NCBI GenBank assembly: GCA_963779225.1
Contig: CAVZWW010000003.1
Location: forward strand, 124,001-188,000
Source: CAVPCZ01 sp963779225
GTDB lineage: Bacteria > Bacteroidota > Ignavibacteria > UBA10030 > UBA6906
Length of the DNA: 64,000 nt
Direction of reading: 5' to 3'
Shown here piece by piece: positions 1-7,739 of the stretch (position 1 is its first letter; the number at the start of each line of letters is the position of its first letter). The notes below the pieces were generated by a model that saw only the letters and a list, made by a program, of their open reading frames with translations, was not told the origin of the DNA and ran no database searches. The position numbers and the translations under genes were made by a program.

Positions 1-2468
1 GACCACCCTGGTGGATCAAATGCCAGTCGGATGTTAAGGTCCCATACGGCGGGGCTACTTCCTGCGGTTCCGCGCGGGCGCAAGAAAATACGGGCGAAAT
101 ATTCACCTGTTCCGAAGTCGTTGAGGGGCGTGCCGCTTCCCCAGAAGAAAAACGTCCCTATTGTGAGACCAAATTCGAAGCGGTACGACCCAATCAATTT
201 GATTACGTGCGTCCGATTATTTGGTAACAAGCCAGTAGCATCCTTGAGATTTTCTAACCGATCCCATGTGACACCGGCATTAGGCACCTTGGTGTTTTCG
301 AGGTAGTCGTGGTCGTACAATCCAACATAGTTACCGTAGTTTCGCGAAAGAATGTAGGAGAGGTTCAAATACAGCGACTTCCCAATGGACTTCTCAAATG
401 AGACCTCGAACGCCATGTACTGGCGTTGGGGTTGGGGAAATGTAGCCAACGGAGATCGTGACGGGTTGCCAAAATAGAACTTCCCTGTCTCCGGCGGATC
501 TGAACCATCCTCCAAGATTTGCTGAAGCGTTCTGTAGATGGCCCTCACCGTCCCCTTCAACTGTCCTCCGAAGAGCTGTTCGTATCCGAGTGAGAACTCA
601 TCGTAGAATTGGCCTCGGAGTCCATCAATTTCTGGTTGAACTCCGCTGATGTTCCAAAGGGTGTCTGGATTCGATGGGTCGGTGCGCGGATCGCTTTCGT
701 AAAGAAAGCCTGCTTGGTATGTTCCCTCAATGAAATATACGGTCGAAGCATACATCAGCAGATTTTCGTAGAACCTGCCAAACGACCCAAATATCCTCTG
801 CGATTCCCCATCACCAAGCAGAAACACAAAGCCGACCCGAGGCTGATACTGCCCAAGAATCCGCTGCATGATGTTCCCTTTCGATCCGACGAGAAAGTAA
901 CCATCCCATCGGAGTCCAGCGTTTAACCGTAGCCTTTGGCTGACAGCCCACGAGTCCTGCATGAAAACCGATGGCATACTACTCCGGATTCTGCCGGATT
1001 GGTTTGATTCCTGATACAGATATGTTGAGTCCCCCTCGAGTTCCAAATACGAAAACAGAATCTGGCTATCCAGCAGCAGATCCTCATAACGCAACCCGCC
1101 CTTTAAGACATGCGAACCCAGACTGAGTGTCCCCGTTGCGGATAGGGTGAGAGACGTGGTATTGATGTCAATTCTCTCGCCCGATCCTCCGGAGAAAGAA
1201 CCCTGAATGACGTCTCCTACGAGAGGCTGTGACAAACCTACTGGTGTCGAAGGCCAGTACTTTTCCTTACGTGTAGTCCAGCTCGCCATTGCCTGCAACA
1301 GCAAATCATTTGAAGCTATCCAACGGGTGTCTAGGATTGCCGCGTACCCACCTGTTCTCACGTCCTTCAAAGCTGGATCCGGGTTCCCCATCGACGGGAA
1401 GATGTATGAGCTGTAAAATCCGACCCCGACACCATTTCGGACTGTTGGATCTCCCAAGACGGTTGCCGATACATCAATCGATCTACCCGCCATCCAGGAG
1501 AGTTTTCCTGCAAACGAGTGTGTGACACCCTTATCTGGGTAATACCCGAACCCCGGAATCTGCACATCTTGCCTCTGCATATTCGGGCTGTAGGCTGCAT
1601 AGTACCAGAGCCTATCTAGGAGAATTGGCCCCCCTATGCCGACGCCGAGATCATAACGCAAATACGCCCCTTGTGTCGGAGCGTTTGCCGCCACTTGCGG
1701 AGTTCCCGAGAAGTTGTTTCCCGTATAGCTACCAAAGATCGTTCCATGGAATTCATTACTTCCCGAGCGAGTAATGACGTTGACGATGCCGCCGAGTGAG
1801 CTCTGATATTCAGGCTCGTAGCCACCAACTTTTACTTCAACTTCTCTGATGAAGTTGTAAGGCAAGTTCATCCCCGTTGAGCCGCGGAACGCATCGGTGA
1901 CGTCCGCGCCGTTGATGTAGTACTTATTCTCGGTGCCTGTAGCCCCCCCGACATTGGCCTCGTCTCCGAAGGGGGAGCTATTAACCTGTGGCAGGATGGA
2001 AACGAGTGAGCGGTAGTTGCGCTCAATGGGGAGGTGCTCCAGATCTTCTGGTCTCAGATTTGCACCCACCGTTGATGATGAAGGATCCAGAATGGGTTTC
2101 TCTCCCCATGTCGTGACCTCATCCATCGCCACCGTTGTCGGATGAAGCACGAGCCTCCCGAGACCTGTAGTCCTACCGAGGGCAACCCGTATGCCTTCGA
2201 TTGTTACAGCTCGATAGGAGATGTGGCTGATCCGAAGCGAATAGCCGCCTGGGGGAAGTTCCTGGATTCCAAAGTATCCTCGACCATCCGTTGTTACTCC
2301 ACGTATCCCCTGCATCCCCGAAGATTGAGCAACAATGTTAGCTCCGTAAACGGCTTCCCCTGCCGAATCAGCGATCCATCCCTCTATACTGCCGATTGCG
2401 CCTTGTCCAAGGGCACCTAGGTTGCAGAGCCAAAATGTGGCGCTCAAAAGTAGTAGGGGTCTCATCAT
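1..2468 (-). CDS. TonB-dependent receptor, Oar-like, 3' end cut by window edge
   Basis: The minus-strand frame is open from an ATG at 2468 to the left edge; in-frame codons were checked near 1580, 962 and 416. The protein opens with a signal peptide (MMRPLLLLSATFWLC), then a carboxypeptidase-regulatory-like beta-sandwich (about residues 24-100), a plug domain with the motif GGIVNVITRSGSNEFHG near residue 215, and aromatic-rich beta-barrel strands. Such receptors span the outer membrane and import or export substrates with TonB energy, or act as surface anchors; the ligand cannot be told. The C-terminal barrel end is missing. The 253-bp gap to the upstream kinase gene shows no clear promoter, so co-transcription with it is possible. 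No strong ribosome site; a second ATG follows immediately. Confidence 0.9.
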   Translation of the reverse strand, partial: MMRPLLLLSATFWLCNLGALGQGAIGSIEGWIADSAGEAVYGANIVAQSSGMQGIRGVTTDGRGYFGIQELPPGGYSLRISHISYRAVTIEGIRVALGRTTGLGRLVLHPTTVAMDEVTTWGEKPILDPSSSTVGANLRPEDLEHLPIERNYRSLVSILPQVNSSPFGDEANVGGATGTENKYYINGADVTDAFRGSTGMNLPYNFIREVEVKVGGYEPEYQSSLGGIVNVITRSGSNEFHGTIFGSYTGNNFSGTPQVAANAPTQGAYLRYDLGVGIGGPILLDRLWYYAAYSPNMQRQDVQIPGFGYYPDKGVTHSFAGKLSWMAGRSIDVSATVLGDPTVRNGVGVGFYSSYIFPSMGNPDPALKDVRTGGYAAILDTRWIASNDLLLQAMASWTTRKEKYWPSTPVGLSQPLVGDVIQGSFSGGSGERIDINTTSLTLSATGTLSLGSHVLKGGLRYEDLLLDSQILFSYLELEGDSTYLYQESNQSGRIRSSMPSVFMQDSWAVSQRLRLNAGLRWDGYFLVGSKGNIMQRILGQYQPRVGFVFLLGDGESQRIFGSFGRFYENLLMYASTVYFIEGTYQAGFLYESDPRTDPSNPDTLWNISGVQPEIDGLRGQFYDEFSLGYEQLFGGQLKGTVRAIYRTLQQILEDGSDPPETGKFYFGNPSRSPLATFPQPQRQYMAFEVSFEKSIGKSLYLNLSYILSRNYGNYVGLYDHDYLENTKVPNAGVTWDRLENLKDATGLLPNNRTHVIKLIGSYRFEFGLTIGTFFFWGSGTPLNDFGTGEYFARIFLRPRGTAGSSPAVWDLNIRLAFDPPGW

Positions 2469-2721
2469 CCTGTGACTGCTTCGTGTACGAAGGTGCAAAC
2501 GCTTCGATTGGTCTTTCTGCAAGTGATCATGGACCCCTCTAAGCAGCCTTTCTCTTCATATGCTCCCTTGAGCCAAACGAAGGCTGAATCTTTCCCTTCG
2601 GAGGAGCCATGTACAGAAACGGACCTGGAGACACTCCAACGACAGTCCCTTGCGAAGTCGTGAATTTGCTTTTATCCCACACAGTGACCTAAACGGACGT
2701 CTGAGCACGAAGCGCTCCGAT

Positions 2722-5061
2722 CTATTCCCCACCCAACCCGATTTTCTTCAGCAGGAGAGAGAAGCGTGGATCGTCACGCATCGGATCGTATTCAAAAGAA
2801 GCCTTTGCGCCAATCAGAAGACAGTCGCGTTGCTCGTACGCCCGATCGATCCAAGAGAAAGCGGAATCGTTCTTGCCGAGAGCGCTAAACACCATCGCCA
2901 AGAATGCAGGGCTTACGACTGTTCCTGCCGGCGGGGACAAAATACCGGAGAGCAGCTGCTCAGCCTTAGGCTTCGCACCTGCACGAGCATATAGCCAACC
3001 CAGGTAAACATCCCGTTCATATCCATCAGCCAAGTTGGCTCCGGTCTTTTCAATTTCTCGACATGCCTCATCGTACTTCATCGTGTTGATACAAATGCGC
3101 GCAAGCAGTTCGTGCGCATGAGGATACTGCGGATCATAAGCAAGTATTTCGTTCACACACTTTCGTGATTCCTCGAAGTTACCATCAGCGAAATATGTTA
3201 TGGACAAGAGGTGTTTGTACCACGGTGTGAGAGGATCCAATCTGAGGGCGGTGCGGATCTCTGCTCTCGCCTCGTCCTGCCTGGCCATCAGGTGAAGGAA
3301 CAACGCGTACAACGCATGAGCATCTGCAGACGAAGGATTGATTTCGATTGCCCGTTTGTAGAGTCTTTCCCCTTCGCTGTGGTTCCATTCATACATGGAG
3401 GCGGCGTCAGCCAGGACGGCATATGCCTCCGCATTGTATGGGTCCTTCTGAATGGCCTTGATTGCCGCTTGCTTGGCCTTCGGCCATCCATCATGGGGCG
3501 ACATGGCGGGGAATGTACCCAACGTCACCAACATATCGTAGGCGGCGGCAAGACCTGCGTAAGCAGAGGCATAATTGGAGTCGATCTCAATGGCCCGTCT
3601 GAAAAACGTGATGGCATTCTTTGCCGATCCGGGAATCATCTTGTAGACAAGAGCGCGTCCTTGCGTCGCGAGTTCGTATGCGTTCGGGTTGACCTGCGTT
3701 GAAAATCCAAGCCTCTTTCGTGTATCGGGGTTCAAATCGATATTCAACACCTGCACTACTGTTTGTGCAACTTCATTTAGTAACGCGGATATCTCTGCCG
3801 GACTTCTGTCATAGCTTGCGCCCCATAAGTTCTGGTCTGTTTCTGCGTCGGTCAATTGCATTGAAACTATCAGACGATCGTCTGCCCACCGAACTCTCCC
3901 TGTGAGCAGGGCCTGCACTCCCAGCTCCTTCGCGATATCATTCGGGGGTTTGGAGCTATTCTTGTACTGCATAACCCTGCGGGTTGATCGCACCGAAAGC
4001 GTGGATATGGAGTACAGTTTTGTGATCAAGTCGTCTGTGAGACCGTCGGAATAGTACACCAGCGTCGAGTCACGGGAGGGATTCTCGAACGGGAGAACTC
4101 CGAGAGAATCGACCAATTGCATCCGGCTGTGGGAGGTGAGAACGGTGATCACCGCCGCGATCAGAAGGAGTGTCGAAATGACGATGACCGTTGGCTTGCG
4201 CCACAGCTTTAGAGGCCGGAATTTCCAGGCAGCCCCCTTTGGACGCAGTCCAGCTACGTACGATTCCAAATCGACAATCAATACTGCAACTCTCTGATAT
4301 CGGTCCCCGGGCCGCTTGGTCAACATTCTCCTAGAGATGTTCTCCAGAGCCTTGTCGATTTTAGGTCGCATCTCCCGGAGAGATTTCGGTTCAATCTTCT
4401 GGACAGCATACACTAGACCGACCTCTGCCTCGCTTATGAACGGTCTCTGTCCTGACAGCATCTCATACAGAACTACGCCAAGAGACCATATGTCTGTCCT
4501 CTGATCGACGAGTTCTCCCCGTGCCTGCTCAGGCGACATATACGCGATTGTTCCTGGAGTCTGGCCGGTATGCGTGGTCAGTGTGGCTTCAAGGGATCGC
4601 GCCAGTCCGAAGTCGAGGATTTTCGCGACGCCATCCTTGGTCACAATGATGTTCGCCGGTTTGATGTCGCGATGGACAATACCGGCTTCGTGGGCTTTGA
4701 CCAATCCTCGTGCGATCTGGAAGGTGATGTCAACGGCTTCGTAAATGGGGAGAGGTCCACGCTCGATCTTCTTCTTCAGGGTTTCCCCATCATAGCATGC
4801 CATGGCCATAAACAGCTGGCCGTCATCGACCTCATTAATCTCATACACCGTACAAATGTTGGGATGGTCAAGGGCCGAAGCAGCCTGGGCTTCATGAAGG
4901 AAGCGCTCTTTGGCTTGCGGATCGGCAGAAAGGGCAGGAGGGAGGAACTTCAGCGCAATGGTGCGTTTGAGGCGGGTGTCTTCAGCCTTGTAGACGACGC
5001 CCATGCCGCCTTCGCCAAGCTTCGAGAGGATCCTGTAGTGGGAGACAACTTTGCCGATCAT
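2722..5061 (-). CDS. Membrane Ser/Thr protein kinase with TPR domain
   Basis: The N-terminal half is a Hanks-type kinase: glycine loop LGEGGMGVVYKA, the ATP-binding lysine in IALKFL, catalytic HRDIKPANI, DFG in KILDFGLA, and SPEQ in the activation segment. A membrane segment (about residues 287-306, ISTLLLIAAVITVL) follows. Next is a periplasmic domain of the type seen in adenylate cyclase/TolB-like proteins (VLPFENPS..YYSDGLTDDL), then four or more TPR units. This kinase-TM-TPR layout is common in Ignavibacteria and Acidobacteria and suggests sensing outside and phosphorylation inside. The start was put at the internal ATG because the kinase fold begins there (MIGKVVSHYRI); an upstream ATG at 5100 is possible. 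The 100 bp before the start resemble those before the sensor kinase at 48.3 kb. Confidence 0.93.
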   Translation of the reverse strand: MIGKVVSHYRILSKLGEGGMGVVYKAEDTRLKRTIALKFLPPALSADPQAKERFLHEAQAASALDHPNICTVYEINEVDDGQLFMAMACYDGETLKKKIERGPLPIYEAVDITFQIARGLVKAHEAGIVHRDIKPANIIVTKDGVAKILDFGLARSLEATLTTHTGQTPGTIAYMSPEQARGELVDQRTDIWSLGVVLYEMLSGQRPFISEAEVGLVYAVQKIEPKSLREMRPKIDKALENISRRMLTKRPGDRYQRVAVLIVDLESYVAGLRPKGAAWKFRPLKLWRKPTVIVISTLLLIAAVITVLTSHSRMQLVDSLGVLPFENPSRDSTLVYYSDGLTDDLITKLYSISTLSVRSTRRVMQYKNSSKPPNDIAKELGVQALLTGRVRWADDRLIVSMQLTDAETDQNLWGASYDRSPAEISALLNEVAQTVVQVLNIDLNPDTRKRLGFSTQVNPNAYELATQGRALVYKMIPGSAKNAITFFRRAIEIDSNYASAYAGLAAAYDMLVTLGTFPAMSPHDGWPKAKQAAIKAIQKDPYNAEAYAVLADAASMYEWNHSEGERLYKRAIEINPSSADAHALYALFLHLMARQDEARAEIRTALRLDPLTPWYKHLLSITYFADGNFEESRKCVNEILAYDPQYPHAHELLARICINTMKYDEACREIEKTGANLADGYERDVYLGWLYARAGAKPKAEQLLSGILSPPAGTVVSPAFLAMVFSALGKNDSAFSWIDRAYEQRDCLLIGAKASFEYDPMRDDPRFSLLLKKIGLGGE

Positions 5062-5160
5062 CGGGAACCGACACTGGAGTGTATAATCCCTGCGGCACAA
5101 GAACCCAACGGTACGGGAGAAAGGTACAGTGCAGTGAGGCGAGAGTCAACAAGCCGGTTT
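5062..5160 (-). promoter_or_regulatory. Leader shared with the 48.3-kb sensor kinase gene
   Basis: By eye this stretch aligns with 48300-48395 over about 95 bp at roughly 75 percent identity, up to and including the start codon. Shared blocks include CACAAGAA, CAACGG and GGTACAG. The downstream genes are unrelated (Ser/Thr kinase and LuxR-type histidine kinase), so the similarity is not due to coding homology. In both places the adjacent upstream sequence is the dispersed tRNA-Pro-containing repeat, so this may be the outer edge of that element or a common promoter. Confidence 0.5.
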
Positions 5161-5880
5161 GTCCTGAGGCGTCTCTGGGCCACCGGAATCCAGAGAGCAC
5201 TGAGGTGTACATCTAAACGCACGAAAGCCGCGACACCTTAGCAGCATCGCGGCTTGTATAATCTTGGAATTGACACGCACACCCTATAATCGGTGTTCAG
5301 CCGGTGTACATTCGGGCTCCTGGAACCTCACAATTCTTCTTTACGTCGGGGCTAGGAATTCTATCCGATACCTCTTGGTTCCTGACCAAGAGCGATCTTG
5401 GACCTAACGAAAACAGCCCGCAGCTGAACGATTTTTGTGCTGCGGGTGCAAATAAATGCGCACAACCTGGGCACAGTACCGATTTTCACCACCCAAAAGT
5501 GCCCTTTTTCGTCGGGGCGCGGGGATTTGAACCCCGGGCCTCTTGGTCCCAAATAATTTCCGGGTACCTCTTCCAGCGAAAAAACGGCGATTCTGAGCCA
5601 GGGAGAGTGCATACTGCGCATACTGTGCATGATAGTGATGAAAAAGTAGCATGAATCTGTCACAGCTGCTCATCCATTCTCCCACTCCCAAGTGCATCGA
5701 ATTACAAACTCCACGCACAGCCTGATTATAGTAACGCTTGCCGGCTCCCGTCCAATCATGAACGATAAGCCACGCGACTCAAAGACCGCGGAGCCGTGAG
5801 CTATAATTTTCAGGAGGTGCGACTTGCGGGCCGATCTCCGCCCGGTGTATTCCTATCTCATGTCACCAATACAGGATCGA
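5160..5880. repeat. Dispersed tRNA-Pro-containing repeat, copy A
   Basis: Non-coding block shared with 11.9-12.4, 22.7-23.1, 40.5-41.1, 48.4-49.1 and 59.7-60.2 kb, all in the same orientation. Order from left: a stem-loop with arms AAGCCGCGA/TCGCGGCTT (5225-5255), a hairpin with arms CTCTTGGT/ACCAAGAG (5372-5392), a second hairpin with arms CCCGCAGC/GCTGCGGG (about 5417-5446), a GCGCACAACCTGGGCAC motif (about 5458), the 43-nt tRNA-Pro 3' fragment, and a right-hand block ending in GGTGTATTCC. No open frame in it looks like a real gene. From about 5880 to 6035 I see nothing recognisable. Confidence 0.8.
5511..5553 (-). repeat. tRNA-Pro(UGG) 3' fragment, att-like, copy A
   Basis: Read on the minus strand it runs from the anticodon loop TTTGGGA through CCAAG, a 5-nt variable region, the T-arm CGGGG-TTCAAAT-CCCCG, acceptor CGCCCCG and discriminator A, followed by CGA rather than CCA. 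There is no D-arm or 5' acceptor upstream, so it is not a working tRNA gene. The span from anticodon loop to 3' end is the segment often duplicated by integrases. Confidence 0.8.
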
Positions 5881-6035
5881 CGTCTGAAGTGCCGTTTCGT
5901 GCTCGCTCAGCTCTCTCCATCAAATCATTCCTCTGCCAACTATATCCGTTTACGAAACCGCTCCCTGATCAGATGGTTAATGATCGAACTCCAGCCCGGA
6001 TGAATTCTCCCTTCCGCTAATAGGTTGCGTGCGTT

Positions 6036-6857
6036 CTACCGGAATGTCTCACATAGCACAGACCATTCATCCCAGACGCTTTCATAATCTGGTGCATTGA
6101 GAATCATGGGCCGCAATTGGTTCTCCCATGCATTGCGGTTCATCTCTTTCAGGTTGGACGATACAAGCTGGCCAATGTTCGGATCAATCTTGCGAACCTG
6201 ACACTTCTGCGCAAAGAGATTCAGATACACCTCCGGTGACACAGCTTCCCGATGCTTGCACAAAATATACCAAAGGTCATAGAGATCGCGAGGACGGGGC
6301 CACTTCTCCTGCTGTTGAAGCAACGATCTCATCTTTTCGGCTATGATCTCGGAGATGCCATAGGCCCAAATCTTGAATGGACCAATGTCTTCGTACGTCG
6401 GCCGTACGTCACGCAATTCCGGATCCCGCAGGACTGGCTCGTCGGACGTCAGATGAACCTTAACGGAGGGCAGTGCCTGTCGGCGCGGACCACCACGACT
6501 GTATTGTACGGCAATCTCCACTTGGCTCTCATTTGGCGGAGCCTCGATTCGTGAAATCGTTGATTCAATACCGTTCTCATTCCTCATGGTTTCAAGGGAA
6601 GCGGTGACGAGGGATCGTGCCTTATCGACGCCTCCGGGCCGCGGACGACACGTGAAGTCAATATCTTCCGAAAAGCGGTATCCTTGATAGTAGCAGTGCC
6701 GCAGGCAGGTCCCCCCTTTGAATACCCATTCGGCAGACAGACCGATCTCTTTGCTGATGGCTGAGAGAAGGCAGAGGATTATATAGTCTTTCTCAACCTG
6801 ATCGAAACGCAGGCCCTCGCGTTCGGCTGCACGATGAAGAGCACTCGTACTTATCAA
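6036..6857 (-). CDS. abiEii: AbiEii-type nucleotidyltransferase toxin
   Basis: A 273-residue protein with the four hallmarks of the AbiEii/MNT toxin family: FKGGT (about residue 45), SEDIDF with the metal-binding acidic pair, a conserved lysine in IIAEKMRSLLQ, and RPRDLYDL. Family members transfer nucleotides (to tRNA in studied cases) and stop growth until neutralised by AbiEi; the pair can act as an abortive phage defence system. The start codon overlaps the end of the antitoxin gene by 4 bp, the usual toxin-after-antitoxin order. Complete length, no damage seen. It is the last gene of the minus-strand island, about 480 bp from the tRNA-Pro fragment of copy A. Confidence 0.92.
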   Translation of the reverse strand: MISTSALHRAAEREGLRFDQVEKDYIILCLLSAISKEIGLSAEWVFKGGTCLRHCYYQGYRFSEDIDFTCRPRPGGVDKARSLVTASLETMRNENGIESTISRIEAPPNESQVEIAVQYSRGGPRRQALPSVKVHLTSDEPVLRDPELRDVRPTYEDIGPFKIWAYGISEIIAEKMRSLLQQQEKWPRPRDLYDLWYILCKHREAVSPEVYLNLFAQKCQVRKIDPNIGQLVSSNLKEMNRNAWENQLRPMILNAPDYESVWDEWSVLCETFR

Positions 6858-7663
6858 TGCCCCACCTCCACATTCACCAGCAGTCCCCAGCGACGATTGA
6901 ACCGACCGGAGGCAGGCAACGTGGGATCAAGCCGCGGGAACCCACTTCTGAGCGTTGTCGATCCTCTAAGCTCATCGACATCGCCCACGCCGAGAGCTTC
7001 CATGAGAAAACCAAGCCTCTTCGACACTGTTGAATTCCCGATCCTTCCTGCATACTCAAGAAGCCGGCGTTCCGAGAACTGATCCCAGTGGTTTCTTAAT
7101 GCATCGATAATAATACTGATACCACCGACATTGGCCGGAAGATCAAGACCATCGATAATCGTCTTTTCGGGATCAGTTACTGTAAATGAACGTTCATCGA
7201 TCCAAGACTTCTGCAACCCGAAGAATTTTGACTTTCTCTGTGACACGATCTTAAAAGCAAAACCCAGCGATGTGCGCCGCCCCGAAGATACGCGATGATC
7301 GGTAGCAATGTAGACCATTCGCGGAAGCTGCTCTGTGAAGCCGTGATGATTCATCGCAGAAAAGTACGCGATCGCTGCCGGCTTCACCAGCTCCATGCCG
7401 ACAAGGAATTCGTGGATTTGAGGTGTACGAGTTGTCCCCGACGAAAGAGGGATAATGGCATACCGCCCAGCTCGAATGCGGGCAATCCACCCCTTTTTCA
7501 GAAGTCGATGGACAAATTGTGAGATCTGTTCGGAAGGAACGTCTCGCAGAACTGCCCGTGCATCTTCCAGTGAAAAGATGCCTTTCGGTCCAAGAATTGT
7601 AAGTAAATCAACCTCTCTACCACCGAGAGGCTTGCGAGTTATATTGTGCTCATTGGTTATCAT
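6854..7663 (-). CDS. abiEi: AbiEi-type antitoxin/transcriptional repressor
   Basis: About 269 residues: an N-terminal winged helix-turn-helix (GIFSLEDARAVLRDVPSEQISQFVHRLLKKGWIARI) as in AbiEi antitoxins, then the AbiEi antitoxin domain containing DPEKTIIDGL. It should neutralise the downstream AbiEii toxin and repress the operon. I chose ATG 7663 (MITNEHN), because an upstream TTG at 7699 lies inside the promoter with its Shine-Dalgarno-like GGAG too close. It overlaps the toxin gene by 4 bp, consistent with translational coupling. Confidence 0.9.
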   Translation of the reverse strand: MITNEHNITRKPLGGREVDLLTILGPKGIFSLEDARAVLRDVPSEQISQFVHRLLKKGWIARIRAGRYAIIPLSSGTTRTPQIHEFLVGMELVKPAAIAYFSAMNHHGFTEQLPRMVYIATDHRVSSGRRTSLGFAFKIVSQRKSKFFGLQKSWIDERSFTVTDPEKTIIDGLDLPANVGGISIIIDALRNHWDQFSERRLLEYAGRIGNSTVSKRLGFLMEALGVGDVDELRGSTTLRSGFPRLDPTLPASGRFNRRWGLLVNVEVGH

Positions 7664-7712
7664 CTTGACAGTATATTTCTGATGATCATTATATAACAAT
7701 TCTCCTCATTAT
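7664..7712 (-). promoter_or_regulatory. Candidate overlapping promoters of the abiE pair
   Basis: Read on the minus strand, TTGCAT and TATAAT are separated by 17 bp. A second pair, TTGTTA and TATACT separated by 18 bp, ends 6 nt before the ATG at 7663. The second would give a leaderless transcript, as at the two HigBA-like loci in this window. The TGATCA palindrome between the elements could be part of an AbiEi operator. Confidence 0.5.
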
Positions 7713-7739
7713 GCAATAGTTGCTCCGTAGTCTCGATAT